From Pseudomonas sp. GV085 (GTDB taxonomy: Bacteria > Pseudomonadota > Gammaproteobacteria > Pseudomonadales > Pseudomonadaceae), in the NCBI RefSeq assembly GCF_003050925.1, contig NZ_QAOV01000007.1, positions 248,001 to 312,000 of the forward strand: DNA of 64,000 nucleotides, read 5' to 3'. A program made the translations under genes and the position numbers. Below, one piece after another: positions 56,301 through 64,000 of the stretch (position 1 is its first letter; every line of letters begins with the position of its first letter). The notes below the pieces were generated by a model. It was not told the origin of the DNA and did no database searches. It worked only from the letters and a program-made list of their open reading frames with translations.

Positions 56301-56508
56301 CTGCTACCTGATCCTGCATCTCCTGCGCCGTGGCGCCCGGCCACGCGGTAATGACCGTCAACTGCTTGACCGTAAACGGAGGATCTTCCGCACGCCCCAG
56401 CTGAAAGAACGCCAGGATGCCCGCAACGGCAATCAGGAAGATCAGAAACACCGTGACAGAGCGCTCACGAACGGCGATCGCGGAAAGATTGAAGCGCCCC
56501 TCGCTCAT
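53365..56508 (-). CDS. RND-family efflux pump inner-membrane transporter
   Basis: 1047 residues, the usual length. Two homologous halves each with large periplasmic loops and about 12 transmembrane helices in total; proton-relay Asp pair in GLLVDDAIIAIE, and the second half has QVRSISAMIMVFLTSPLGLIG. N-terminus MSEGRFNLSAIAVRERSVTVFLIFLIAVAGI. It belongs to the hydrophobe/amphiphile efflux group but differs from MexB/AcrB; substrate unknown. Overlaps the upstream adaptor gene by 4 bases. The stop codon lies in a REP element. Confidence 0.95.
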   Translation of the reverse strand: MSEGRFNLSAIAVRERSVTVFLIFLIAVAGILAFFQLGRAEDPPFTVKQLTVITAWPGATAQEMQDQVAEPLEKRLQELKWYDRTETYTRPGLAFTMVSLLDSTPPSQVQEEFYQARKKLDDEARKLPAGVIGPMVNDEFSDVTFALFALKAKGEPQRLLVRDAESLRQQLLHVPGVKKVNIIGEQPERIFVSFSHDRLATLGVSPQDIFAALNNQNVLTPAGSIETNGPQVFLRLDGAFDKVQKIRDTPIAVQGRTLKLADVATIERGYEDPATFLVRNNGEEALLLGVVMREGWNGLDLGKALDAETVRINEGMPLGMTLSKVTDQSVNIGSAVGEFMVKFFVALLVVMLVCFLSMGWRVGVVVAAAVPLTLAVVFVVMAATGKNFDRITLGSLILALGLLVDDAIIAIEMMVVKMEEGYDRIKASAYAWSHTAAPMLSGTLVTAIGFMPNGFAQSTAGEYTSNMFWIVGIALIASWVVAVAFTPYLGVKLLPDIKKVEGGHAAIYNTPNYNRFRQVLTRVIARKWLVAGTVIAAFVVAILGMSLVKKQFFPTSDRPEVLIEVQMPYGASIEQTSATTARIEAWLQKQDEAKIVTAYIGQGAPRFYLAMAPELPDPSFAKIVVLTDSQEAREALKFRIREATAEGLAPQARVRVTQLVFGPYSPFPVAYRVMGPDPSKLREIAGQVQDVLQSSPMMRTVNTDWGPLTPTLHFALDQDRLEAVGLTSNSVAQQLQFLLAGVPITAVREDIRSVQVVGRAAGDIRLDPARIEGFTLVGAAGQRIPLSQVGAVDVRMEDPVLRRRDRTPTITVRGDIAEGLQPPDVSSVIMKELQPVIDKLPGGYRIEQAGAIEESGKAGKAMLPLFPIMIAMTLLVIIVQVRSISAMIMVFLTSPLGLIGVVPTLLIFQQPFGINALVGLIALSGILMRNTLILIGQIHHNAQEGLDPFHAVVEATVQRARPVLLTALAAILAFIPLTHSVFWGTLAYTLIGGTFVGTIMTLVFLPAMYAIWFKIRPDHTGQTEAANKQASLVDRAPPRPLAAHQTL

Positions 56509-57614
56509 GGACGACCCCCGGCAAACTTGACGTCATCCTGTTGAGACAATCTCACCTCTTCACCTTCGCGCAGCAGATGTGCGCCTAACGCTACGATCTG
56601 TTCGCCGACCTTGAGGTCGCCCGCGACTCGCACTGTGTCGTCGCTCAAGCCCAGGACTTGGACAGGTCGCCAGGCCACCTTCGCCGGCGTACCGGCGATG
56701 ACCCACACGCCAGCGCCTTGGCCTGGGTCATAAACGGCAGCGATCGGTACTTGCAGCCCCTGCCCTTGCGGGGTGCCTTCAGCGATCCGAAGCGTGACGG
56801 TCGAACCTATCGGTGCATTGGCCAGCGCGCCCTCAAGCACATACCGCGCCTCGAAGGTACGTGTCATTCGGTCGGCCGAGTCAGAAAGCAGCCTCAGCTT
56901 CGCTGTAACAGCATCCGCGGCATTGCCATAAAGCGTCGCCTGCGCGGTGGATCCTGCTGCGGGGCGCAACGTCTCGGGCAAGTGCACGATCGCTTCGCGC
57001 TGCCCTGCCCGCGCCAACCGAACCACGGGCTGTCCCGGGCTGACGACTTGTCCGGGCTCGGCGAGCGTCTCCACCACCACGCCGTCGGAATCCGCCAACA
57101 GCTCCGCATAACCAGAAGCATTGCGGGCTACATCAGCCTGCGCTTCAGCGGCGCCAAGCTGCGCCTTTGCGGTATCCGCTGCGGCTTTGATCTGGTCATA
57201 GGCCGATGCGGAAATAGCGCCTGCGGCGACCAGACTGCGGTATCGCGCCTCGTCATCTGCTGTCTGTTTGGCTCGGGCCCGAGCGGCTATGACTGACTCT
57301 TGCTGTGCTCGCGCCTGCAACCCCAGGTCGATTGGGTCAAGGCGCATGAGTGGCTGACCACGTTTAACGGTCTGACCGGTGTCAACAAGACGCTCAAGCA
57401 CCTTGCCTGATACCCGAAAGCCAAGGTCGCCCTGGACGCGGGCCACCACAACACCCGTGAAAGAGCGCGAGACGTCGGACGAAGCCTGAACAGCAGCGGA
57501 CCTCACCAAAGGGGCATGCGTGCGTGGATCCTCAACGGTGGATGAGTCGCCACATGCCGTCAGGACGAGAGGCAACAAGCAAGCGGCAATGGGGAAAGGT
57601 CGAAGCCGGCGCAT
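56505..57614 (-). CDS. RND efflux periplasmic adaptor (lipoprotein)
   Basis: 369 residues. Lipobox LVLTACGDS gives an acylated Cys at about residue 21. Barrel-sandwich halves GDLGFRVSGKVLERLVDTGQTVKRGQPL and VVVETLAEPGQVVSPGQPV, with a hairpin between, and a membrane-proximal domain. First gene of the pump operon. Operator A lies 48-71 bases before the start. Confidence 0.94.
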   Translation of the reverse strand: MRRLRPFPIAACLLPLVLTACGDSSTVEDPRTHAPLVRSAAVQASSDVSRSFTGVVVARVQGDLGFRVSGKVLERLVDTGQTVKRGQPLMRLDPIDLGLQARAQQESVIAARARAKQTADDEARYRSLVAAGAISASAYDQIKAAADTAKAQLGAAEAQADVARNASGYAELLADSDGVVVETLAEPGQVVSPGQPVVRLARAGQREAIVHLPETLRPAAGSTAQATLYGNAADAVTAKLRLLSDSADRMTRTFEARYVLEGALANAPIGSTVTLRIAEGTPQGQGLQVPIAAVYDPGQGAGVWVIAGTPAKVAWRPVQVLGLSDDTVRVAGDLKVGEQIVALGAHLLREGEEVRLSQQDDVKFAGGRP

Positions 57615-57661
57615 AGGTTCCCTTCACTTGAAAATAGGACGAGCGTCATATTCTCAATCGA

Positions 57662-57685
57662 GTGACCATAAGTGTCAATAGTCAC
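57662..57685. promoter_or_regulatory. Operator A of the pump regulon (before the adaptor gene)
   Basis: GTGACC at the left and ATAGTCAC at the right, 24 bases overall. Same architecture as 57784-57807, 60722-60745 and 61520-61543. Confidence 0.8.
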
Positions 57686-57783
57686 CAGCCATGAAACATC
57701 CAGCTTCTCAAGCCCAACACAGAAATCGCAATTTTCATTGAGCAAAGCCAAGAATTTGCTCAAATCACTTCAATTGACAGAGT

Positions 57784-57807
57784 GTGACTATTGCGTAATA
57801 TGGTCAC
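57784..57807. promoter_or_regulatory. Operator B of the pump regulon (before the outer-membrane factor gene)
   Basis: GTGACTAT...TGGTCAC, 24 bases; the reverse complement reads GTGACCAT...ATAGTCAC like the other three. It lies 26 bases before the start codon, overlapping the expected promoter. Confidence 0.8.
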
Positions 57808-57833
57808 AAACATCCTCTGTTGAAGGACTCTCA

Positions 57834-59294
57834 ATGCCTCCCCTCCGCCCCATTGCTCTTTTGGTCTGCACCGGCTTATTGGCAGGTTGCGCGGTCGGTC
57901 CGGACTACCATCGTCCAGACGCTCCGCTTTCGGATCGTTACTTGGGTCAGCCTTCTGTCGAACAGCGGCGTGGAGCAACGCCGACCAGCCTTGTCGCCTG
58001 GTGGGAAGGCTTTGGTGATCCAGTGCTATCCGACTTCATCTCCAAGGCGCTCGAGCAGAATCTGGACCTGGCGCAAGCTTCGGCCCGAGTCACGCAGGCG
58101 CGGGCCGGACTAGGTGCTGCAAATGCCGCTTTACTCCCCTCAGGGAACATCAGCGCACAGGCCGCGCGCTCCTACCAGTCAATCGAGACGCCGCTCGGCC
58201 AGGTATTGAACTCAACGCCTGGCAATGATCGGTACGCAAGTTCCTACGAGGCCAACCTCGATGCCAGCTGGGAGGCAGATGTCTTTGGCGGATTGCGCCG
58301 TGGACGCGAGGCTGCTCTGGCCGAGTACCAGGCTTCCCGGGCGGGCGTCGCTGCCACACGACTGGCCATCGCCGCGCAGACCGCTGATATCTACATCACT
58401 ATCCGCGGACTGCAGTCCCGGCTGGACATTGCGAATCGGCAAGTCAAAACGCAGCAGGATTTGTTAGAGAAAGTCCAATTGCTCTACAGCAAGGGGCTCG
58501 CCGCCAATTATCAGGTTCGCCAGACCGAGGGGGAGCTATCGCAGGTCCAAGCGACAGTGCCGGTCCTGCAGACCGGTCTGGATGCTGCCATGAATGCGCT
58601 GGATGTCATGCTCGGCACGCCGCCAGGCACTCACCGCACGCAACTGGCAAGTGCGGGGAGCATTCCTGTAGCGCCGCAGATAAAGGCGATGGGAACGCCG
58701 GCCGATTTGCTGCGCCGCAGGCCGGATCTCATTGTGGCTGAGCGCCGTCTTGCAGCCTCAAACGCACGCATCGGCGAGGCGATTGCCGAGTACTACCCGA
58801 AATTCTCCCTTAGCGCATTGCTGGGCAGTGCCACGGCCGTATCCGCAGGCAACCTTTTTACCGGCGGCGCCAGCCAGTCGGCGGGCGTATTGGGACTGCG
58901 CTGGAGACTCTTCGACTTCGGTCGCATAAACGCCCAAATCGACCAGGCCAAGGGACAGGAAGCCGAAACCCTGGCCGCTTACCGTCAGTCAGTGCTGCGC
59001 GCCACCGAGGATGTCGAGAACGCGTTGTCCTCACTGGTGAATCGGGAAGCTCAAGCAACCATCCTCACCGCTGGAGAGGCGTCTCTGACACAAGCTCGCC
59101 AATCGTCGTTCATTGCCTATGAGAAAGGCACGGCCAGCCTGATCGATGTCCTGCACGCTGACGAGACGCTGCTGCAGGCTTCTGATGCCCGAGCCCAAGC
59201 ACGAACGGAATCGGCACGAGCGGCGGTTGCGGCATTCAAGTCGCTAGGTGGTGGCTGGCAACCGCCTGAAGCCCAGCCTGTTGCGACACGATGA
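57834..59294 (+). CDS. Outer-membrane efflux factor (NodT/OprM-like lipoprotein)
   Basis: 486 residues. Signal peptide with lipobox LLAGCAVGPDYHRP (Cys about 18), then two OEP repeats (about 60-250 and 270-470) rich in coiled coil, with WWEGFGDPVL, LAASNARIGEAIAEYYPKFSL and LRWRLFDFGRI typical of the family. It should complete the tripartite RND pump encoded divergently. GAAGGAC precedes the ATG at 57834. Confidence 0.94.
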   Translation: MPPLRPIALLVCTGLLAGCAVGPDYHRPDAPLSDRYLGQPSVEQRRGATPTSLVAWWEGFGDPVLSDFISKALEQNLDLAQASARVTQARAGLGAANAALLPSGNISAQAARSYQSIETPLGQVLNSTPGNDRYASSYEANLDASWEADVFGGLRRGREAALAEYQASRAGVAATRLAIAAQTADIYITIRGLQSRLDIANRQVKTQQDLLEKVQLLYSKGLAANYQVRQTEGELSQVQATVPVLQTGLDAAMNALDVMLGTPPGTHRTQLASAGSIPVAPQIKAMGTPADLLRRRPDLIVAERRLAASNARIGEAIAEYYPKFSLSALLGSATAVSAGNLFTGGASQSAGVLGLRWRLFDFGRINAQIDQAKGQEAETLAAYRQSVLRATEDVENALSSLVNREAQATILTAGEASLTQARQSSFIAYEKGTASLIDVLHADETLLQASDARAQARTESARAAVAAFKSLGGGWQPPEAQPVATR

Positions 59295-59383
59295 CCTGAT
59301 CAGGTGACGTAGCAGATGTGCTCCTAAAGGTCAGAAGGCAACGCGTGCTCCCGACCGGACAGTTATCGCGTAACAGCACTCAA

Positions 59384-60655
59384 CTAGAAACGGTAACTGA
59401 CAGAAGTACCGAGCCCGCTCGCACTGTTCTTGTATCTGGCACTGTATGCACCTCTGGTCGGCGAGGTTTCGTTGACCTGCACGCTCTCCTCCCACAGGTA
59501 GGAATAAGCAACATCGATCGTGACGTTGTCCGCCGGAGTCCAGCCAGCACCGAAGCTGACAACCTTCCGGTCGCCTGTAGGAATGCGTGGTCCCCGGTTG
59601 GTGTTGTTGGTGGGCGACTGATCAACCGAAAAACCTGCGCGAAGTACCCATTGGTTGTTCAGTTGATACGCCGTACCGATAGCGTGTGCCCAGGTATCGT
59701 GCCAATTCTGTTCTTCGGTAATGGTGCCCAGCGCGCCGCTCAACGCAGGGGGTAAACCTGTGTTCTCGATGGTCAGCTCCTTGAAGCGACTCCAGCGAGT
59801 CCAGGTGCTCCCCAAGTAGAGGGTCCAGTCGTTATCAAACTGATGAGTCACCGAGAAATCCACTGACTCTGGTGTATTCACATCCAGCGAAGCGTCATAA
59901 CTCCGGCCGCTGACCCCCAACACGCTAAAGATGCCGTCAGTGACCTTGGTCTTGGCATCCAGTTGATAACTGACTTTGGAATGGTAGGTCATGCCCAAAC
60001 GGGTTCGGTCTGTAGCCTGCACCAGGATACCGGCGTTGAAACCGAGGGCCGTGTCGTCGCCAGTGCTTTTGAGTTTTCCGTCGTTGCGACCAGGGCTGAG
60101 TGGGTTGGGCACCATACCGGACAGCTCACCGCTGATACGGTTGATGGTCGGACCGAACCCGATCGAAACCTTGTCGTTAAAGGCATAGCTGATGGTGGGC
60201 TGGAACGTAAAAGTCGTGACCTCGCTTTTGTTGGCGTAGTAACGCCCGGCATAACCGCTGCCATAGTCAGTCATCAGACCGAAAGGTACATAAAAACCCA
60301 CACCAAACGCCCAATGCTCATCGACAGGTTTGACGTAGTAACCCATAGGTACCGTGGTGGTTGGCACCATGTCGCCGTCTTCCTGGCCGCCGAAGGTACT
60401 GCGGGTCTGGCTTATGTCGGACTTGGCGAAAAGCGTCGCCGCCCCCACGCTGATCTGCTCTCTTTTCAAGCGAGACATTCCCGCGGGATTACCGAAGACC
60501 GTGCTCGCATCTTCAGCGGAGGAGGAGCGACCGGCAAACCCGGATCCCATCCCGCTGATGCTTTGTTCATTGAGAGCGAAGCCGCTGGCAAAAACGTTTG
60601 AGGAAGCGAGCACGACAGCAAGGCCCAATGGGCTCTTGAGCAATATTGTTTTCAT
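59384..60655 (-). CDS. FadL/TodX-family outer-membrane channel
   Basis: 423 residues. Signal peptide to about ASSNVFASG, then the FadL N-terminal hatch pattern GFALNEQSISGMGSGFAG and SSAEDASTVFGNPAGM, and a 14-strand barrel ending in C-terminal Phe (SVSYRF). FadL homologues pass long-chain fatty acids or aromatic hydrocarbons across the outer membrane. Operator C lies 67-90 bases upstream. It shares regulation with an efflux pump, so the imported compound may also be the pump substrate or inducer (inference). Confidence 0.93.
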   Translation of the reverse strand: MKTILLKSPLGLAVVLASSNVFASGFALNEQSISGMGSGFAGRSSSAEDASTVFGNPAGMSRLKREQISVGAATLFAKSDISQTRSTFGGQEDGDMVPTTTVPMGYYVKPVDEHWAFGVGFYVPFGLMTDYGSGYAGRYYANKSEVTTFTFQPTISYAFNDKVSIGFGPTINRISGELSGMVPNPLSPGRNDGKLKSTGDDTALGFNAGILVQATDRTRLGMTYHSKVSYQLDAKTKVTDGIFSVLGVSGRSYDASLDVNTPESVDFSVTHQFDNDWTLYLGSTWTRWSRFKELTIENTGLPPALSGALGTITEEQNWHDTWAHAIGTAYQLNNQWVLRAGFSVDQSPTNNTNRGPRIPTGDRKVVSFGAGWTPADNVTIDVAYSYLWEESVQVNETSPTRGAYSARYKNSASGLGTSVSYRF

Positions 60656-60721
60656 TGTTTGAACTCTATGGGTATCACTGAGATGAAGCAGTAGAAGCGA
60701 CGGATCCCCATATTTATTCAT

Positions 60722-60745
60722 GTGACCAATTCAGTCAATAGTCAC
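60722..60745. promoter_or_regulatory. Operator C of the pump regulon (before the FadL-like gene)
   Basis: GTGACCAA...ATAGTCAC over 24 bases, flanked by T and A to give TGTGAC...GTCACA. Confidence 0.8.
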
Positions 60746-60760
60746 AAAGCAGATAAATAA

Positions 60761-60792
60761 AATGCCCTTCGACGGATGGGAAGAAGGGCAAA
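60761..60792 (-). terminator. Terminator of the tetR gene
   Basis: On the minus strand TGCCCTTC pairs with GAAGGGCA (60783-60790 with 60763-60770), followed by TTTTATTTAT. It lies 63 bases past the stop. Confidence 0.75.
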
Positions 60793-60854
60793 GTGAGAAG
60801 CCGTTTTGATAATCTGGTGCTGACGCGAGTATGCCGTGACCGTTTAGCCGAAGG

Positions 60855-61481
60855 TCAAGGCATGAGGCTACGCAAGATGAGGCTGGAGGTGAGCGTGGGC
60901 GCTTGCTCGACGAAATCGAGGTTGTACTGCAGCAGCAAAGGGTTGACGAATGGTCGCAGCGCGAGATGTATCGCTTCTACTGTCTCGTCCAGCGGAGTCT
61001 TGCGTTCAAATTCACCAATCTCTCGCCCTTCTCGCACTATTTGCGACACGAAGCGTTTGATCTGTGCGTCATAAGCCTGCGTACTGGGCCAGCTTTCCGA
61101 CGCCGCGAACGCTGCAATGTCATAGAGTTTTCGATCGTTGAAGAACAGATTCACACCTGTGGCGATCACCGTCTTGACCAAGCGTCGAAAGCGCTCCGTC
61201 GGCGACAGGTCTTCCACATTGATAGCCTGCTCCACAGTCGCGACGATTTCTGCCAGACAATTTGCGCAGATGGCTTCACCGATCGCCTGCTTGGAATCAA
61301 AAAATTTGTAGATGTAGGCCTTTGAAAACCCGATGGCCTTGGCCAGGTCGGAAACCGTGGTTTTGCCGTAGCCGTACTGACTGAAATGTTCATTGGCCGC
61401 CGCGACAATCTGGTCTCGAATGTCGTGATCGGCTGGGCCACGGAGGCTGGGCGAAGATGAGGATATCGATGGCTGATTCAT
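60855..61481 (-). CDS. TetR family regulator, probable master of the pump regulon
   Basis: 208 residues. HTH: IRDQIVAAANEHFSQYGYGKTTVSDLAKAIGFSKAYIYKFFDSKQAIGEA; C-terminal TetR domain with several aromatic residues. The start at 61479-61481 (MNQPS) is chosen; a GTG two codons upstream is possible. Operator D lies 39-62 bases upstream, suggesting autoregulation. Confidence 0.92.
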   Translation of the reverse strand: MNQPSISSSSPSLRGPADHDIRDQIVAAANEHFSQYGYGKTTVSDLAKAIGFSKAYIYKFFDSKQAIGEAICANCLAEIVATVEQAINVEDLSPTERFRRLVKTVIATGVNLFFNDRKLYDIAAFAASESWPSTQAYDAQIKRFVSQIVREGREIGEFERKTPLDETVEAIHLALRPFVNPLLLQYNLDFVEQAPTLTSSLILRSLMP

Positions 61482-61519
61482 GAGCACAGCTTACTCACCC
61501 AATCGAAGACTGACAACTT

Positions 61520-61543
61520 GTGACCGATTGGTTTTATAGTCAC
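61520..61543. promoter_or_regulatory. Operator D of the pump regulon (before tetR)
   Basis: GTGACCGA...ATAGTCAC over 24 bases, identical in layout to operators A-C. Confidence 0.8.
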
Positions 61544-61662
61544 GAATCGAACATTTTCAACGACTTTTCCTAGCGATCACAAGCTTCAGCCAATGAGGCG
61601 TCAAACGAGCTGATGTTTGAGTGATCGAACATGACGGATCAGCTTGCGCAAGTCCATCGTCG

Positions 61663-62040
61663 CTAAGTAGTTTCCATGCGCTTGGCGTCGTGCAGGTAAC
61701 GAAGCTCAGCCCAGTCTATAAGGGCTGTCATAGCCGGGCCGAGTGCGTGACCAAGCGCCGTCAGCGCGTATTCCACTCGCGGCGGTACCTCGGGGTATAC
61801 GGTGCGCTGAATGATGTCGTCCTGCTGGAGCCCTTTCAACTGCTGAATGAGCATCTTCTGCGTGACATCGGGAATGAGCTTTTCCAATTCGGAGAAGCGA
61901 AGCGGCCGGCCTTTAGCGGCCATCAGCTCATTGATGATCACAATTTTCCACTTCCCCTCCAGAACGCGAAGCGTAGCGTTGATAGCGGCAGACCAGGCCT
62001 GCCGTCGCAAAGGGTTCTCACACTCCCACTCGCGCTCCAT
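61663..62040 (-). CDS. HxlR-family (MarR-like) transcriptional regulator
   Basis: 125 residues with the HxlR winged HTH: LEGKWKIVIINELMAAKGRPLRFSELEKLIPDVTQKMLIQQLKGLQQDDIIQRTVYPEVPPRVEYALT. AAGGTAAG precedes the ATG. Divergent from the reductase gene at 62141, its likely target; HxlR proteins often sense electrophiles through Cys (one Cys, residue 7, is present here). Confidence 0.92.
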   Translation of the reverse strand: MEREWECENPLRRQAWSAAINATLRVLEGKWKIVIINELMAAKGRPLRFSELEKLIPDVTQKMLIQQLKGLQQDDIIQRTVYPEVPPRVEYALTALGHALGPAMTALIDWAELRYLHDAKRMETT

Positions 62041-62140
62041 TGATACTTACCTTTTGGTGGGTTACAGACAAAAACGTCGGTTCTTGCGGATATTGCAGTA
62101 TCGATAATAACGTACCCGGACTTTGAATCCCGGAGGCATC

Positions 62141-62890
62141 ATGAAAATTGCGATCATTGGTATTGGATCTATCGGCGCAACCCTTGCCCGCAGGCTTGTC
62201 ACTGCTGGCCACGAAGTCAGTGTGGCCAACTCTCGGGGAAAAGAGTCGGTGAGCGCCTTTGCCAAGGAAGCAGGTGCCGTTCCTTGTGACTTGAAAGATG
62301 TCTGCGACGGCGCCGATGCTGTGATTATTTCCATTCCCCAGCCGGCTATGGCGACTCTCCCAAAGAGCCTGCTGGCCGCACTGCCATCCTCGGTTCCAGT
62401 GCTCGACACCAGTAACTACTACCCAGGCCTGAGAGATGAGCGCATCGCCGCACTGGAAAATGGTCAAACGGAGAGCGTGTGGGTCAGCGAGCAGCTTGGC
62501 CGCCCCGTGATCAAAGCCTTCAACAATATTCTGGCTTATTCACTAGAGAATCTTGGTAAGCCAAAAGGCGCGGAAGGCCGCCTGGGAGTCGCCATTGCCG
62601 GTGACGATGCAAATCACAAGCGTCTTGTGATGCAACTTGTCGATGAGGTTGGATTCGAGCCGGTCGACAGCGGCAGCCTGGAGGACTCATGGCGTCAACA
62701 ACCCTGCACGCCAGCGTACTGCTGCGACTACACCGCAGATGAGATGCGCCCGGCATTGAATGTTGCTATTAAAGGAGCCGCAGCGCAGAAGCGAGAGGCA
62801 TTCAATGCGCAACTCCCTGCACTATTCGCCAAAAATCCCTCTCATCGTGACGTCGTTGAGTTTAATCGGAGCTTCAACGCGGCCAGCTAA
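62141..62890 (+). CDS. NADP-binding oxidoreductase (F420H2:NADP oxidoreductase-like)
   Basis: 249 residues. Rossmann start MKIAIIGIGSIGATLARRLVTAGHEVSVANSRG; later VIISIPQPAM, and VIKAFNNILAYSLENLG, FEPVDSGSLEDSWRQQPCTP typical of the F420-reductase-like NADP oxidoreductases. Pseudomonas lacks F420 so another flavin or carbonyl substrate is expected. GGAGG sits 5 bases before the ATG. Divergent from HxlR. Confidence 0.92.
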   Translation: MKIAIIGIGSIGATLARRLVTAGHEVSVANSRGKESVSAFAKEAGAVPCDLKDVCDGADAVIISIPQPAMATLPKSLLAALPSSVPVLDTSNYYPGLRDERIAALENGQTESVWVSEQLGRPVIKAFNNILAYSLENLGKPKGAEGRLGVAIAGDDANHKRLVMQLVDEVGFEPVDSGSLEDSWRQQPCTPAYCCDYTADEMRPALNVAIKGAAAQKREAFNAQLPALFAKNPSHRDVVEFNRSFNAAS

Positions 62891-63005
62891 ATTCCTCGCA
62901 CTCAGGGGCCACTGTTGTTGGAGCGCGACACGCCACAGAGTTATTGGACAACTTTATCTGGTAGTCCTCCAGTGGTACGGCCTTCCGCCTCCTGAACAGC
63001 AAAAA

Positions 63006-63032
63006 GCCGATCTGTCTATTCGACAGATCGGC
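63006..63032. terminator. Bidirectional terminator between the reductase and permease genes
   Basis: GCCGATCTGTC / GACAGATCGGC stem with TATTC loop, A-run on the left and TTTT on the right; serves the permease gene on the minus strand and perhaps the reductase gene. Confidence 0.85.
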
Positions 63033-63053
63033 CCTTTTCAGTCGCCGTGAACG

Positions 63054-64000
63054 TCAGACATGCTCACTGCTTTTTAAGTGCGCCGCGTGTGGTTCGCCAT
63101 GCCCGTGATCCACCTCAACCACCGGAATCTCCTTGCCGTCGCAATCGTGCAGTTTACCGTCGCTGAAGTAGTCCCCTTCGCGCAACGCCGCCAGGTCCTG
63201 ATAACGCAGCACCCGCTCGGTACCGGCCGCAAATACCGATTGCTGGTCAGAGTTACCGGCGGTGAGATGGTTGAAGGTCAGGTTCAGCACGATAGCCATG
63301 ATCGCCGAAGAACTGATGCCCGAATGGAAAATGGTCGCGAACCAGCTCGGGAAGTGATCGTAGAAGTTCGGCGCCGCGATCGGGATCATGCCGAAGCCAA
63401 TGGAGGTCGCGACGATGATCAGGTTGACGTTGTTGCGATAGTCGACCTTGGACAGCGTCCGAATGCCGCTGGCTGCGACGGTACCGAACAGCACGATGCC
63501 GGCGCCACCGAGTACAGAGGTCGGCACGGCGGCGATAACCCGGCCCATGAAGGGCAGCAGGCCGAGGATCACCAGGAACAGACCGCCAGTGGCCACCACG
63601 TAACGACTCTTGATGCCGGTGACCGCCACCAGGCCGACGTTCTGGGCAAAAGCGCTCTGGGTGAAGGAACCGAAAATCGGCGCGAACATGCTCGACAGCA
63701 TGTCGGCGCGCAGACCGTTGCCCAGGCGCTTGGAATCGACCTTGGTGCCGATGATCTCACCGACGGCCAGAATGTCCGCCGAAGTCTCCACCAGCGTCAC
63801 CATCACCACGATGCACATCGACAGGATCGCAGCGAAGTGGAAGGTCGGCATGCCGAAGTGGAACGGCGTCGGGAAGCCGAACATCGGGCCCTGGGTCACG
63901 GACGAGAAATCCGCCATGCCGAGGAACACCGCGATGATAGTGCCGATCACCATGGCCAGCAGAATCGACAGGCGGGAAATGGTCGCACTGCCGATTTTGC
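63054..64000 (-). CDS. NCS2-family purine permease (start beyond window)
   Basis: 315 visible residues of a xanthine/uric acid:H+ symporter: QNVGLVAVTGIKSRYVVATGG is the NCS2 signature (QN-x-G-x-x-x-x-T-x-x-x-SR), with several transmembrane helices and a hydrophilic C-terminus (HGHGEPHAAH). The reading frame is open through the right edge (KIGSATISRLSILLAM), so the N-terminus lies outside the window. Confidence 0.92.
   Translation of the reverse strand, partial: KIGSATISRLSILLAMVIGTIIAVFLGMADFSSVTQGPMFGFPTPFHFGMPTFHFAAILSMCIVVMVTLVETSADILAVGEIIGTKVDSKRLGNGLRADMLSSMFAPIFGSFTQSAFAQNVGLVAVTGIKSRYVVATGGLFLVILGLLPFMGRVIAAVPTSVLGGAGIVLFGTVAASGIRTLSKVDYRNNVNLIIVATSIGFGMIPIAAPNFYDHFPSWFATIFHSGISSSAIMAIVLNLTFNHLTAGNSDQQSVFAAGTERVLRYQDLAALREGDYFSDGKLHDCDGKEIPVVEVDHGHGEPHAAHLKSSEHV

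Overview
The window is a chromosomal segment of a Pseudomonas, most likely of the fluorescens group. The left part has the gene order fimV, asd paralogue, asd, leuB, methyltransferase, leuD, leuC, lysR, then the Glu/Ala tRNA cluster, gltX, an EmrAB-type pump, uvrB and an aminotransferase, which is familiar core synteny for the genus. Pseudomonas REP sequences are scattered between these genes. The assignment rests on synteny and protein motifs, not on a database search.

Bases 1-26,730 are core genome: pilus-assembly hub protein FimV (cut by the left edge), leucine and aspartate-semialdehyde metabolism, a five-PAS GGDEF-EAL c-di-GMP protein, a small heat-shock protein with a sigma-32 promoter and a ROSE-type RNA thermometer, dihydrouridine synthase, a thioesterase, a hydrolase, a TetR regulator, a duplicated tRNA-Glu/tRNA-Ala array, gltX, emrAB, uvrB, an aromatic/aspartate aminotransferase and tRNA-Asn.

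Bases 26,708-44,026 are a genomic island inserted in the 3' end of tRNA-Asn. It is bounded by a 23-bp direct repeat (26708-26730 and 44004-44026) and carries an intact P4-type integrase next to the left repeat. Just beyond the right repeat is a decayed second copy of the integrase 5' end, so at least two related elements have used this site. Cargo: an atypical recombinase pair, a creatininase-like amidohydrolase, a VOC protein, an azoreductase-like flavoprotein, an amidase, an amino-acid permease, a LysR pseudogene, a DUF1989 protein, two LysR regulators, a chemoreceptor and an NCS1 (cytosine/allantoin type) permease. Together these look like sensing, uptake and hydrolysis of a cyclic amide or ureide. 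Two short inverted-repeat elements without transposase also lie here.

Bases 44,440-53,250 hold metabolic and redox genes: AhpD-like protein, an Old Yellow Enzyme homologue with altered active-site residues, a class I glutamine amidotransferase, DapA-like and class II aldolase genes divergent from an XRE-cupin regulator, a thioredoxin, a FrnE-type DsbA protein, an SDR, an OsmC protein and a TetR regulator. Whether this is core or the cargo of the decayed second island is not clear.

Bases 53,365-61,550 form one apparent regulon: RND pump and adaptor, outer-membrane factor, a FadL/TodX-type outer-membrane channel and a TetR regulator. Four copies of one operator with identical 24-bp architecture lie in front of every transcription unit of this set. 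The window ends with an HxlR regulator divergent from an NADP-binding reductase, and with an NCS2 purine permease cut by the right edge. No CRISPR array, rRNA operon, prophage or known anti-phage system was seen.
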